DNA of 64,000 nucleotides from Limnoglobus roseus (GTDB lineage: Bacteria > Planctomycetota > Planctomycetia > Gemmatales > Gemmataceae). The position numbers and the translations under genes were made by a program. The notes beneath the pieces were generated by a model. The model worked only from the letters and a program-made list of their open reading frames with translations. It was not told the origin of the DNA and searched no databases. Where the stretch lies: assembly GCF_008254045.1 (NCBI RefSeq), contig NZ_CP042425.1:2232001-2296000 (forward strand). Reading direction: 5' to 3'. Below are positions 52,874 to 61,466 of this stretch, in pieces. The stretch's first letter is position 1. Each line of letters begins with the position of its first letter.

Positions 52874-53839
52874 TTACGAATGCACCACCCGGCACACGAC
52901 CTTGTCGGCCGGGGTGAGCGAAATTGCCGAATCCACTTCGGCCCGCTTCGCCACGGGCTTCTTCGGCCAGACAAGCAGCGCGACGCCGAGGATCACCAGA
53001 GCCGCGGCCACGCCGGTGCGACCGCTTAACGCCTCGCCGACCACGGCCCACCCGAGTAGGACGGCGACCACTGGGTTCACGAACGCATACGTCCCGACCA
53101 GCGCCGGCGACGTGACCGTGAGCAGCCAGTTGTACGCCGGCAGCGCCACCACCGCGGCGAGCATCAGGTAGAAGCACGCGGCGACCGACTGCCACGACAC
53201 GGCCGCGAGGTTGATTCGCTCGCCTTCGCCGAGGGCCAGACCGACGACGACCATGATCGCGCCGCCCGTCAGCATTTGCATCCCGGAGTTGCGGACCGGC
53301 GACGCCGGTTTGTCCGAGTAGCGGGTGAACAGCGAACCGATCGCCCAGCCGACCGCCGCCACGAGGAGAACCGCGGCCCCGACCGGGTTAATGCCGCCGG
53401 GAGCCGACAGGGTCGCGACACCGACAAGACCCAAGCCGATGCCGGCGGCTTCCCGGAACTTCGGTCCCTTCCGCCCGCCGTACCCCCAGTCGAACAACAG
53501 CAGCCACGCCGGGAGGGTGGCGATGACCAGCGCCGCCACGCCGGACGGTACGGCTTGCTCGGCCCACGTCACGCCGCCGTTGCCGACCACGAACAGCAGG
53601 ACCGAACCGATGGCCGCGTTCCGCCAGTGGCGACGGGGCGGGCGGGGCAAGCCGTTGCGGACGCCGATCGCGTACAGAATTGCCCCGGCGAGGAGGAAGC
53701 GGCAACCGGCCATGAGGAACGGCGGGATGGTGTCGATGGCCAGTCGGATGGCGAGGTAGGTCGATCCCCACAGCAGGTAGATTGTGGCGAACGCGAGCAG
53801 CAACTTGGTTCGCGACGGCTCCGACGATTGGCTTCCCAT
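52874..53839 (-). CDS. EamA family transporter (DMT superfamily)
   Basis: A 321-residue drug/metabolite transporter with ten hydrophobic segments in two EamA repeats. The first repeat begins TKLLLAFATIYLLWGSTYLAIRLAIDTIPPFLMAGCRF and the second at AAVLLVAAVGWAIGSLFTRYS; typical signatures are YLLWGSTYLAIR and VNPVVAVLLGWAVVGE. The family includes amino-acid and metabolite exporters (YdcZ/RhaT/YedA types); substrate unknown. The ATG at 53839 has AGGAAG upstream with a spacing of about 5, and the longer open frame upstream has no coding character. Confidence 0.9.
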   Translation of the reverse strand: MGSQSSEPSRTKLLLAFATIYLLWGSTYLAIRLAIDTIPPFLMAGCRFLLAGAILYAIGVRNGLPRPPRRHWRNAAIGSVLLFVVGNGGVTWAEQAVPSGVAALVIATLPAWLLLFDWGYGGRKGPKFREAAGIGLGLVGVATLSAPGGINPVGAAVLLVAAVGWAIGSLFTRYSDKPASPVRNSGMQMLTGGAIMVVVGLALGEGERINLAAVSWQSVAACFYLMLAAVVALPAYNWLLTVTSPALVGTYAFVNPVVAVLLGWAVVGEALSGRTGVAAALVILGVALLVWPKKPVAKRAEVDSAISLTPADKVVCRVVHS

Positions 53840-54088
53840 CTCACTTCCTGTCCGCACGAGTCTGATTCCGAAACCTACCACCCGACGGTCATTTTCTTTC
53901 ATCGGGAGGGCAACGGACACCGTCACGGTGAAAAGGTTCAGGGGTACAGTCGCAAACTCACGACGCCGGCGAACTTGTAAGATTCCCTCGCCGCCGTGGT
54001 ATTGAAACCTGGCGGGCGAATTGACCGAACCCTTCCGCCCACGGAGGTGTCGGGAAGGGGTATCAATCACCCCACCAAGGAGGTCGAC

Positions 54089-55291
54089 GTGGGCGCGGAA
54101 GAGAGTCATCGGTTACGCGGCGGAAACACAACCTTCACCATCCTGATCGCCCTCAGCGTATCTCACCTTCTCAACGACACCATCCAATCGCTCATCGCGG
54201 CCGTCTACCCCGTCCTCAAGGACACCTACGCGCTCACGTTTACCCAGATCGGCCTCATTACGCTGGCGTTCCAACTAACGGCGTCGTTGCTCCAGCCGGT
54301 CGTCGGACTGTACACCGACCGCCGGCCACTGCCGTTCTCGCTGGCCGGCGGCATGGGGGTGACGCTCGCCGGGCTGTTGTTACTATCCGTGGCCGGCGAC
54401 TTCCCGACCATCCTCCTTGCGGCCGCGCTGGTCGGCGTCGGCTCCGCGGTCTTCCACCCAGAGGCGTCGCGGGTAGCCCGGCTGGGGTCCGGTGGGCGGC
54501 ACGGGTTCGCTCAATCGCTGTTCCAGGTCGGCGGGAATGCGGGATCGGCCCTCGGCCCGCTGTTGGCGGCGTACATCGTGGTCCCGCGCGGCCAGGGCAG
54601 CATCGCGTGGTTCTCGGTCGCGGCCGTGGCGGCGATGGTGATCCTCGTTCGCGTCGGCCTGTGGTATCGCGCGCATCTCGCCGAGCGAGTCACCCGAAAG
54701 GCCACCGACGCCGGCGAGCCAACCCTGTCGCGCGGCCGTGTGGCACTGTCGATCGGCATCCTGTTGTTGCTGATCTTCTCGAAGTACTTCTACCTCGCGA
54801 GCCTGACGAGTTACTTCACGTTCTACCTGATCGAGACGTTCAACGTGTCGGTGCAGACGGCTCAGATTCACCTGTTCGTGTTCCTCGGCTCAGTTGCCGT
54901 GGGCACGTTCGCGGGCGGGCCGGTCGGGGACCGGATCGGGTTTAAGGCCGTCATCTGGGGGTCGATCCTCGGCGTGCTGCCGTTCACGCTCGCCTTGCCC
55001 TACGCGAACCTGTTCTGGACGACGGTGCTGACCGTGCCGATCGGCCTGATCCTGGCGTCGGCGTTTTCGGCGATCATGGTCTACGCCCAGGAGTTGTTGC
55101 CCAGTCGCGTCGGCATGGTGGCGGGGCTGTTCTTCGGCTTCGCCTTCGGCATGGGCGGGTTGGGGGCGGCCGTCCTCGGCTACCTCGCCGACCAGACGAG
55201 TATCGGGTACGTGTACCACGTCTGCTCGTTCCTGCCGCTCATCGGCGTGTTGACCGCGTTCCTGCCGAACTTGCGGCGATCACCGAAGTGA
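54089..55291 (+). CDS. MFS transporter, fosmidomycin-resistance-like
   Basis: A 400-residue major facilitator with twelve helices. The N-terminal FTILIALSVSHLLNDTIQSLIAAVYP matches the Fsr family (HxxxD in the first helix), with LITLAFQLTASLLQPVVGLYTDRR and FHPEASRVARLGSGGRHGFAQSLFQVGGN. Fsr-type proteins export small drugs such as fosmidomycin or arsenic-like compounds. The start is a GTG, decided by AAGGAGGT ending 5 nt upstream; upstream in-frame codons have no such signal. The first helix is then at residue 14. The next small gene starts 25 bp after its stop. Confidence 0.9.
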   Translation: MGAEESHRLRGGNTTFTILIALSVSHLLNDTIQSLIAAVYPVLKDTYALTFTQIGLITLAFQLTASLLQPVVGLYTDRRPLPFSLAGGMGVTLAGLLLLSVAGDFPTILLAAALVGVGSAVFHPEASRVARLGSGGRHGFAQSLFQVGGNAGSALGPLLAAYIVVPRGQGSIAWFSVAAVAAMVILVRVGLWYRAHLAERVTRKATDAGEPTLSRGRVALSIGILLLLIFSKYFYLASLTSYFTFYLIETFNVSVQTAQIHLFVFLGSVAVGTFAGGPVGDRIGFKAVIWGSILGVLPFTLALPYANLFWTTVLTVPIGLILASAFSAIMVYAQELLPSRVGMVAGLFFGFAFGMGGLGAAVLGYLADQTSIGYVYHVCSFLPLIGVLTAFLPNLRRSPK

Positions 55292-55316
55292 CCACGGCAG
55301 GCGGAAGGGCGACCCG

Positions 55317-55532
55317 ATGACCGCGTGTACCCTCGACTCGTCCGTGGTGGATTGGGTGATCGACCACCCCGAGACGGGGGCGGTCTTCGAGACGTGGAGA
55401 ATCGAGCAGTCGTGCGCCGGCAAGTCCCTCGATTACGCCTGCCGCGAACGGGGGATCGACCCCCGCCGCGTGCTGGCCGACTTGCACCGGGCCATCGCCG
55501 CGGCGGGCCGGCCGGGCGGAACAACGCCTTGA
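55317..55532 (+). CDS. stand-alone DUF542/ScdA N-terminal-like protein
   Basis: A 71-residue protein. SSVVDWVIDHPETGAVFETW and IEQSCAGKSLDYACRERGID, then RRVLADLHRAI, fit the DUF542 domain that forms the N terminus of the iron-sulfur repair protein ScdA/RIC. In ScdA the motif is D-x-C-C-G-G; here it is SCAGK with one cysteine, so iron or nitric oxide chemistry may differ. The di-iron hemerythrin-like domain is absent. Lone DUF542 proteins also occur in other bacteria and are thought to act with separate partners. It has GGAAGGG before the ATG and is close behind the MFS gene. Confidence 0.72.
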   Translation: MTACTLDSSVVDWVIDHPETGAVFETWRIEQSCAGKSLDYACRERGIDPRRVLADLHRAIAAAGRPGGTTP

Positions 55533-55547
55533 CCGCGTTCGCCCGGC

Positions 55548-56084
55548 TCAGTCGCTCTCTTCGTGAACCAGTTTGCCGTCCGACGTGTACGTCAGTTCGT
55601 GTTCCTTCCCGGCGGCCGTCGTCAGTTCGACGTGGTAGTGCTTGCCCGGCACGCCCGGCTCGGTGAGTTCCGCCACCTCGCCGATTTTCCCCTTCGGAAA
55701 CCTCTTCGTCACGGCGGCGGCGACCGCCTTTGGCAAGTCCTTGAACTCGATCCCGTGGGCGATCTCGATGACCTTGCCCTTCTCGGTCACGGTGACTTCG
55801 TAGTCGGCGTTGTTGTGCTTGAAGAACACCTCGTAGTGGAGCACCTTCGCCTCGGTGTAGGTGCTCACCGAGTCGAACTTCGCCTTCGGGAAGTGCTCCC
55901 GCACGGCGGCCGCGATCGCCTGGGGGAGCTTGTCCACGGGGATTTCGTCCCCGCCGTCGGCCGCGGGTTCGGGTTTGTCGTCTGCCATCGGCTGGGGCTC
56001 GGCCGCCGACTTCCAAAACAGAGACGTGCCGACCAGACCGAACACCGCCCCCACGCCGCCGACGATCAGAACACGCCGTGTCAT
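55548..56084 (-). CDS. exported protein with two PepSY-like repeats
   Basis: A 178-residue protein with a signal anchor (MTRRVLIVGGVGAVFGLVGTSLFW) and two copies of a PepSY-like domain (about residues 50-105 and 115-175), PQAIAAAVREHFPKAKFDSV with YEVTVTEKGKVIEI, and PKAVAAAVTKRFPKGKIGEV with HELTYTSDGKLVHEE. Such domains are extracytoplasmic and related to protease-inhibitor and sensor modules. Its ATG shares one base with the stop of the NRPS gene (TGATG), so it should be translationally coupled to it and may be the NRPS partner in the membrane or outside. The longer open frame to 56138 lies inside the NRPS gene and is less likely. Confidence 0.8.
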   Translation of the reverse strand: MTRRVLIVGGVGAVFGLVGTSLFWKSAAEPQPMADDKPEPAADGGDEIPVDKLPQAIAAAVREHFPKAKFDSVSTYTEAKVLHYEVFFKHNNADYEVTVTEKGKVIEIAHGIEFKDLPKAVAAAVTKRFPKGKIGEVAELTEPGVPGKHYHVELTTAAGKEHELTYTSDGKLVHEESD

Positions 56085-59000
56085 CACTCGTCCTCCGCTT
56101 GAAAATTCTCCGCCCGAGCGGCCGGAATGCCGGCCCACCGGGTGTCAGCCGGCAGGACTTCGCCCTTCATCACCAGCGACAAATCTTCCACCACCGTCCC
56201 GGCCTCCACCACCGTATCGTACAAGATCAGGGTCCACCCGCCGACCGTCGCCCCGGGGCCGATCTCGATGTTCGAAACCTTCATCACGCGGTCCTCGAAG
56301 AGGTGCGTTTGCAGGGTGCAGTCCTCGTTCAGCTCCGCCTCGTCGCCGACGCGGGTCAGGTCGAATTCGCACAGGTCGGTCGTGTCCATGAACACCCGCC
56401 GGCCGATCTTCGCGCCCATCAGCCGGAAGTACCAGCAGACGAACGGCGTGCCGGTGAGCAGCCCGACGAGGAACAGGTCGGCGAGGTATTCGCGGACGCC
56501 CGAGATGAACTCGGTCCGCCAGACGAACCCGCTCCACAGGGGCCGTTCCGTCGGGCGGTAACGGCCCGCCACGACCCACTTGACCGCCACCACGAAGAGG
56601 GCTGCTCCCAAACCCGCCAGCGCGTACAGCAGCGGAAAGAGGGCGAGCACGTGCCACACGGAGTAGCGGTAGCGGAGCGTGACGGCCCACGAAATGAGCA
56701 GGCTCGACAGGACCACCAGTGCCGTCGCCGGCAGGACGACGCGGACGAACTCGATGGCCCCGCGGAGGAGCCAGAGTTTCAGCGGCGGGTTGGTGATCGC
56801 GGCGTCCGGGAAGGCGGCGCTCTCTTGCCGTTGCGGCAGGTGGAAGGCGGGCGAGCCGACCCACGCCGTGCCCGGCTTGATGGCCGCGGCCGGCAGGATC
56901 GACTGACACCCGAGTAGGCCGTCGTCGCCGAGCTGACCGCCCGGCGGGATGTGCGCCCCGTTCCCGGCGAACGCCTTCTTGCCGATGCGCACCGGCGCGA
57001 GGGTGAGCGTGTTCCCTTCGACCCGTGCCCCGCCGATCGACACGGCGTCCGCGAGGAAGCTCTCGTCGTCCAGCGTGAGCAGGTCGTGCGGGATGCTGCA
57101 GGCCGTCGAGACTTCCACCCGCCGGCCAAGCTTCACGCCCAGCAGCCGGTACCACGGGTTCAGGAAGATCGTGCCGTACAGAGTGCCGGTCGCGTCGAGG
57201 CTCAGTTCCATAAGACGATCGACGAACCACTTCCGCACGGCGAACAAACCGTACCGCGGGTACGTCCCGGCCCGCACTTCGCCGAGGAGAAGCCACTTCA
57301 CGCCGACCACTTGCAGGGCGAAGAGGATCACGAACGACAACGCCACGACCGGGGCGACGGCAAGATACAAGTACCCGTCCCACTGATGGCTGAGCGAGTT
57401 CAGCCAGATGATGCCCGGCAGGAAGCAGACGATGGCCGCCACCCGCAGGAGGAACGAGCCAACCCCGTAGACGACGCCCAGCGCGATCCGCCGGGCGAGG
57501 CCGGGCCGGACGGCATTGCTCGGTTCTGCAATTCCCACCCGTCGGGCCGGCGACCCGGCCCACCGTTCGCCCGCCGGGAGGGTTTGCCCCGTCCGCACCA
57601 GCGAGAGGTCGTCGAGCTTCACATTGTCGCTGACGGCCGACCCCGGCATCAGCACCGACCGGCTGCCGATGTAGCACCCGCGGCCGACGGTGATCGTCCC
57701 CAGGTGAAGGAAGCCGCCCTCGACGGTGTGCCCGCGGAGGCCCACGTCGCTGCCGACGCAGGTGTCGTCGCCGATGCTCAGGAGTTCGAAGGCACCGGCG
57801 TTGTCGGTGCCCAGGTAGACGTTTCGCCCGACGCGCACGCCGAGGAGGCGGTAGTACAGGCCGAGGAGCGGCGTGCCGGTCAGGTAGCCGGTCGGCGTCG
57901 CCGAGAGGATCGACCCGGCGAACCACCAGCGGAAGTAGTACCAGCCCCAGAGCGGGTGCGTCCCCGGCTTCACACGGCCGAGCAGCACCCACTTCGCGAC
58001 CACACCGATGAGCAGCATCAGCGGGTAGACGGCCGCGAGGCTGACGAGGGCCGCCGCGACGGCCGTCGGCAACGCCCAGCCGCGGTCGATGCAGTCGGCG
58101 TACACGAGGTATGGCCCCATCCACTGGAGCGAGAAAAACCCCAGGACGACGTATAGCGCGAAGAACTGCCCCAACCCGCAGAGGAAGTGCCGCAACGGCG
58201 GGATCGACCGGCCGTGGACGCGCGGCTTCGCACGCGGGACGACGGCCGCCGGGCGTGTGGCTTCGAGGTGTCGGGCCAGCTGCGCGACGGTCGGGTGTTG
58301 GTACACGTCGGCCACGGCGGCGTGCCGGAATTCCGGTTCGGCTCGCAGGTCGGAGATGGCGCGGGCCGCCAGCAGGGAGTGCCCGCCGAGGTCGAAGAAG
58401 AAGTCGTCCGTCACCGACACGGCCGGTCGGCCGAACACCTTCGCCCAGACGACCGCGACGCGGGCTTCGAACTCGGTCCGCGGCGGGGTTCCGTCCGACG
58501 GGGCGAGGTCTTCCACCTGCCACTGCGGGGCCGGGAGGCGTTTGCGGTCCACTTTTCCACTCGGCAGCGTCGGGAACTCGGCGACCGCGACGAACCGGGA
58601 CGGCACCATGTACACCGGCAGCCGCGCACGCAGGTGGGACCGCAGAACGTCGTCCGCGATCGGGCCGTTGGCCGAGATGACGTAGCCGATCAGGCTCGGC
58701 ACCCCGCCACCGTCCGACAGCACGGCGGCAACGGCCGCGCGAACACCGGGGACTGCGAGCAGCCCGGCTTCGACTTCGGACAACTCGACGCGGTAGCCGC
58801 GGATTTTCACCTGCTCATCGCACCGGCCGAGGAATTCGAGTTCGCCATCGGCCGTCCACCGGGCGAGGTCGCCGGTGCGGTAGAGGCGATCATCGCGAAG
58901 GAACGGATTCGGCACGAACCGCTCGCGGGTGAGGTCGTCCCGGCCGACGTACCCGCGGGCCACGCCGACGCCGCCGATGTAGATTTCGCCCGTCCCGCCC

Positions 59001-60022
59001 GACGGCACCGGTTGACCGACTTCGTCCAACAGAAGCACCGTGTACCCGTCGAGCGGCTTGCCGATCGTGACCGGCCGACCCGGCTGACAGACGGCCGCCG
59101 TCGCGATCACGGTCGCTTCCGTCGGGCCGTAGGTGTTGAACATCGTCCGGCCCGGCGTTGCCCACCGGGTGACGAGTTCGGCTGGGCACGCTTCGCCGCC
59201 GAGGATGAGTGTGCGAACCGTCGGCAGGTTCCCGTCGAGCATCGCGAGCAGCGTCGGCACCGTCGAGAAAACGGTCACGCCGAGGTCCGTCAGGTGCCGC
59301 CCGAGGTCGGGACCGCTCTGCATCAACTCCCGCGTGCCGACGACGAGGGCCGCACCGTTGGCGAAGGCAGCCCACACTTCTTCGACCGACGCATCGAACG
59401 CGATCGAGAAGCCCTGGAAGACGCGGTCGTCGGGGCGAAGGCCGTACAGTTCCGCTTCCACGCGCACCAGATGGCACACGCTCCGGTGTTCGATCATCAC
59501 GCCCTTCGGGCGGCCGGTCGAACCCGAGGTGTAGATGACGTAGGCGAGGTCGCCGGGGCCGACGGAGACTTCCGCCGCCGAGAGCCGTTCGGGCGACTGC
59601 GCGTCGATCAGCGCCCGGTCGGCGACAAGATCGCACATCTTACTCTGGAAAGTGTGCGCCTTCTCCCGAAGTGCCGGCGACGTGACGAGGACGGCGGCCG
59701 CGCAGTCGCTCAGGATGTCGGCGATGCGTTCGGCGGGGTAATCGGGGTCGAGCGGAACATAGGCGGCCCCGGCTTTCAGAATGGCGAGGAGGCCGATGGA
59801 GACTTCGGCCGAGCGTTCGAGCAAGAGGCCGACGAACTGCCCCGGCCCGACGCCGAGCGCGCGGAGGTGTCGCGCGAGTCGGTTCGCGTGGCGTTCGAGG
59901 TCGGCGTAGGAGAGGGTGCGGTCGCCGCACACGACCGCCGGCCGATCCGGGTACGTGTCCGCGGAGCGGTGCAGCCAATCGTGGAGTACCGTCACGCCCC
60001 CCGGGGAGAGGTGGGACGCCAT
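56084..60022 (-). CDS. Pls/PosA-like single-module nonribosomal peptide synthetase with membrane C-terminal domains
   Basis: A 1312-residue enzyme with the architecture of epsilon-poly-L-lysine synthetase. Adenylation domain (about 15-510): VIYTSGSTGRPKGVM, FNTYGPTEATVIA, YRTGDLARW and LPSGKVDRKRL. Specificity residues read by alignment to GrsA give D-A-E-S-I-G-T-V-I-K, close to the published lysine code DAESIGSVCK. The carrier domain has FFFDLGGHSLLAARAI with the phosphopantetheine Ser at residue 549. Then six membrane helices flank three left-handed beta-helix units: TITVGRGCYIGSRSVLMPGSAV, LAPVRIGKKAFAGNGAHIPPG and IEIGPGATVGGWTLILYDTVV. In Pls these C1-C2-C3 units join the lysines into a homopolymer. 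There is no normal condensation or thioesterase domain. The product could be poly-lysine, a related basic polymer or an amino-acid modification; substrate is inference. A leader ORF and hairpin precede it, and a PepSY gene follows with a 1-bp overlap. Confidence 0.9.
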   Translation of the reverse strand: MASHLSPGGVTVLHDWLHRSADTYPDRPAVVCGDRTLSYADLERHANRLARHLRALGVGPGQFVGLLLERSAEVSIGLLAILKAGAAYVPLDPDYPAERIADILSDCAAAVLVTSPALREKAHTFQSKMCDLVADRALIDAQSPERLSAAEVSVGPGDLAYVIYTSGSTGRPKGVMIEHRSVCHLVRVEAELYGLRPDDRVFQGFSIAFDASVEEVWAAFANGAALVVGTRELMQSGPDLGRHLTDLGVTVFSTVPTLLAMLDGNLPTVRTLILGGEACPAELVTRWATPGRTMFNTYGPTEATVIATAAVCQPGRPVTIGKPLDGYTVLLLDEVGQPVPSGGTGEIYIGGVGVARGYVGRDDLTRERFVPNPFLRDDRLYRTGDLARWTADGELEFLGRCDEQVKIRGYRVELSEVEAGLLAVPGVRAAVAAVLSDGGGVPSLIGYVISANGPIADDVLRSHLRARLPVYMVPSRFVAVAEFPTLPSGKVDRKRLPAPQWQVEDLAPSDGTPPRTEFEARVAVVWAKVFGRPAVSVTDDFFFDLGGHSLLAARAISDLRAEPEFRHAAVADVYQHPTVAQLARHLEATRPAAVVPRAKPRVHGRSIPPLRHFLCGLGQFFALYVVLGFFSLQWMGPYLVYADCIDRGWALPTAVAAALVSLAAVYPLMLLIGVVAKWVLLGRVKPGTHPLWGWYYFRWWFAGSILSATPTGYLTGTPLLGLYYRLLGVRVGRNVYLGTDNAGAFELLSIGDDTCVGSDVGLRGHTVEGGFLHLGTITVGRGCYIGSRSVLMPGSAVSDNVKLDDLSLVRTGQTLPAGERWAGSPARRVGIAEPSNAVRPGLARRIALGVVYGVGSFLLRVAAIVCFLPGIIWLNSLSHQWDGYLYLAVAPVVALSFVILFALQVVGVKWLLLGEVRAGTYPRYGLFAVRKWFVDRLMELSLDATGTLYGTIFLNPWYRLLGVKLGRRVEVSTACSIPHDLLTLDDESFLADAVSIGGARVEGNTLTLAPVRIGKKAFAGNGAHIPPGGQLGDDGLLGCQSILPAAAIKPGTAWVGSPAFHLPQRQESAAFPDAAITNPPLKLWLLRGAIEFVRVVLPATALVVLSSLLISWAVTLRYRYSVWHVLALFPLLYALAGLGAALFVVAVKWVVAGRYRPTERPLWSGFVWRTEFISGVREYLADLFLVGLLTGTPFVCWYFRLMGAKIGRRVFMDTTDLCEFDLTRVGDEAELNEDCTLQTHLFEDRVMKVSNIEIGPGATVGGWTLILYDTVVEAGTVVEDLSLVMKGEVLPADTRWAGIPAARAENFQAEDE

Positions 60023-60023
60023 G

Positions 60024-60080
60024 TTACCCGCCCGACCGTGTCGCCGAAGTTGGCCGTGTCATTCGATTCAGACCTGTCAT
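60024..60080 (-). CDS. candidate leader peptide upstream of the NRPS
   Basis: An 18-codon frame, MTGLNRMTRPTSATRSGG, starts at an ATG with a perfect AGGAG 5 nt upstream (complement of 60086-60090) and ends in TAA one base before the NRPS ATG (TAAC-ATG). The NRPS itself has only a weak ribosome-binding site, so ribosomes ending the leader could restart on the NRPS. There is no run of lysine or other codons that would point to attenuation. Confidence 0.5.
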   Translation of the reverse strand: MTGLNRMTRPTSATRSGG

Positions 60081-60085
60081 GCGAA

Positions 60086-60124
60086 CTCCTGTCGGGTTGA
60101 ACCCGTCACAGGATTCAACCCGAC
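60086..60124 (-). promoter_or_regulatory. hairpin directly before the leader ribosome-binding site
   Basis: GTCGGGTTGAA (60091-60101) and TTCAACCCGAC (60114-60124) form a perfect 11-bp stem with a 12-nt loop. On the NRPS strand the AGGAG of the leader follows the stem with no gap. It could hold the ribosome-binding site open or closed, or it may be the terminator of the Met/Cys-rich gene upstream, though no T run follows. Confidence 0.45.
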
Positions 60125-60343
60125 TGCCGGGGGAAGAGGCCGACCCGACAACAGGAATTATCGCCCGCATTCATGAGAACGGCGTGAATCGGGTGGCGGG
60201 GCCGCGATCGATGCACTCCCGCCATTGGTTCCACTGGCGTCGTAACGTCACCGGCCGTGGGTCGGGCCAAGTGGTTGGCCCGGCCCGCGGCCGGAGGCAT
60301 CAACCCGTCTGTACGGATTGATTCAGAGTGTGACGGTCAGCCT

Positions 60344-60814
60344 TCAGCACATGCAGCAGCACACCGGGGTGCCGCCCATCATCAGGCAGCAGGTGCACCC
60401 GGCCTTCATGCACGCGGTCATGCAGTCGCAGCACCCCTGGATCATGTCGCAGCACGCCTTGTCGCCGCTCGTGCACGTGACGCAGCACCCGTCCTTGGTC
60501 ATCTCGACCTTGCACGCGCCCATCGTCAGGTTGCAGCAGCACACCATCATGCCGTTCAGCATGCACGCCACGCTGCACATCCCGCCGGCCATCATCGTGC
60601 ACAGGTTCTGCATCATCGTGCACGCCGTCGGGTCGTCGCACATACAGGTAATCTTCATCCCGCCGGTGCACTTCTCCATCTTCATCGTGCACCGGGGGAC
60701 CATCACCATGTTCGGCATCGAAGCCGGCATCCCCGCGCCCATGCCCATCGGCATCGCGTTGCCCATGCCGGTCATCGAAGCCCGATCCATCATCATGGAA
60801 GTCGCCATTGTCAT
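60344..60814 (-). CDS. Met- and Cys-rich probable metal-binding protein
   Basis: A 156-residue protein with 28 cysteines and about 34 methionines (about 40 percent of all residues). The first 40 residues are Met/Gly/Ser/Pro-rich (MTMATSMMMDRASMTGMGNA); the rest is a series of Cys clusters such as CMC, VCCCNL, DGCCVTCTSG, KACCDM, GCCDCMTACM, AGCTCCLMM and the C-terminal VCCCMC. No signal peptide, membrane helix or known zinc/iron motif was found. Met/Cys-rich proteins of this kind bind soft metals, especially Cu(I), as metallothioneins and Csp-type copper stores do, but this one fits none of the families by visible motif. Two starts are possible: 60814, or 60808, which has the better GGAG spacing (8 nt). 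It lies 264 bp upstream of the NRPS leader on the same strand. Its composition is unlike all neighbours. Confidence 0.82.
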   Translation of the reverse strand: MTMATSMMMDRASMTGMGNAMPMGMGAGMPASMPNMVMVPRCTMKMEKCTGGMKITCMCDDPTACTMMQNLCTMMAGGMCSVACMLNGMMVCCCNLTMGACKVEMTKDGCCVTCTSGDKACCDMIQGCCDCMTACMKAGCTCCLMMGGTPVCCCMC

Positions 60815-61027
60815 GTCTCCAGAGGAAAGTTGTTGAAGAATCGGCCCTGTCCCTCAGTCAACAAGGCCGTCCGTTTGATTCAGTCAGCCGAGAGATCGCA
60901 CAAATTCCGAGAATCTTTACTAAGAGCAGTTGCCTTATGAAGATTGCAGGTTAGAATTCCATTACGATAGACGATCAAGTTGACGATATTAGTAATAAAT
61001 CGTCTGTCGTCACTCGGGAGAAGAGTC

Positions 61028-61234
61028 ATGATCAGCCATCGTTTCCGAGACCAACTCGACCTAGAACAAGCGGCGAACCGCTTGGCTTCACCGATGGCGT
61101 TTGTCCCGTGTCCGATGTTCCAAAGTTTCTCCTCGGCTCATCAAACTCAAGTTCAAGAGGTCTACCGCCTTGCGGCGGAAATGACCCGCGAGCAACTGCA
61201 ACCCGTTCGGTATCCGCAGTTCTCGATGAACTAG
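61028..61234 (+). CDS. small hypothetical protein
   Basis: A 68-residue soluble protein (MISHRFRDQLDLEQAANRLA, later FQSFSSAHQTQVQEVYRLAAEM) with a short helical C-terminal half (TQVQEVYRLAAEMTREQLQP) and no recognised domain. The start has GGGAGAAGAG upstream. A well-formed terminator (61258-61300) follows, so the gene is probably expressed. The AT-richer region before it (60834-61027) should hold its promoter; several TTG-type boxes are present but none is convincing. Confidence 0.55.
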   Translation: MISHRFRDQLDLEQAANRLASPMAFVPCPMFQSFSSAHQTQVQEVYRLAAEMTREQLQPVRYPQFSMN

Positions 61235-61257
61235 TTTCGATCGCTCACTGTTCTGAC

Positions 61258-61300
61258 CGGCCGTGGGGGTGAATGAGTCACCTCCGCGGCCGTTTCATTT
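61258..61300 (+). terminator. rho-independent terminator of the small gene
   Basis: CGGCCG (61258-61263) pairs with CGGCCG (61287-61292) and the inner GGGGGTGA with TCACCTCC (one mismatch), followed by TTTCATTT. It lies 23 bp after the stop of the gene at 61028-61234. Confidence 0.65.
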
Positions 61301-61350
61301 CGACAACGATGAACAGGATAACCCCGGCCGGCCGCCCTGGCTACGGGTTG

Positions 61351-61466
61351 AATCGGTCGGGGGGCTTACTCTGTCAGCCTGACAAAGATCATCGCGGAGA
61401 TGAGGTAAAATCGGTCGGGGGGCTTACTCTGTCAGCCTGACAAAGATCATCGCGGAGATGAGGTAA
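61351..61466. repeat. perfect 58-bp tandem duplication
   Basis: Two identical 58-bp units (61351-61408 and 61409-61466) at the 3' end of the transposase remnant. Each unit contains ACTCTGTCA and the palindrome TGTCA-GCC-TGACA. The second unit supplies the last codons of the transposase frame. The unit begins AATCGGTCGGG, a string that recurs once more at 62628-62638. Confidence 0.9.

Noticed and set aside
58187..60100. Long plus-strand open frame opposite the NRPS gene
   Set aside because: Shadow of the adenylation domain; no ribosome-binding site or domain.
60300..60692. Minus-strand frame of 130 codons overlapping the Met/Cys-rich gene in another frame
   Set aside because: Asp/His/Arg-rich shadow of the Met/Cys codons in the alternative frame.
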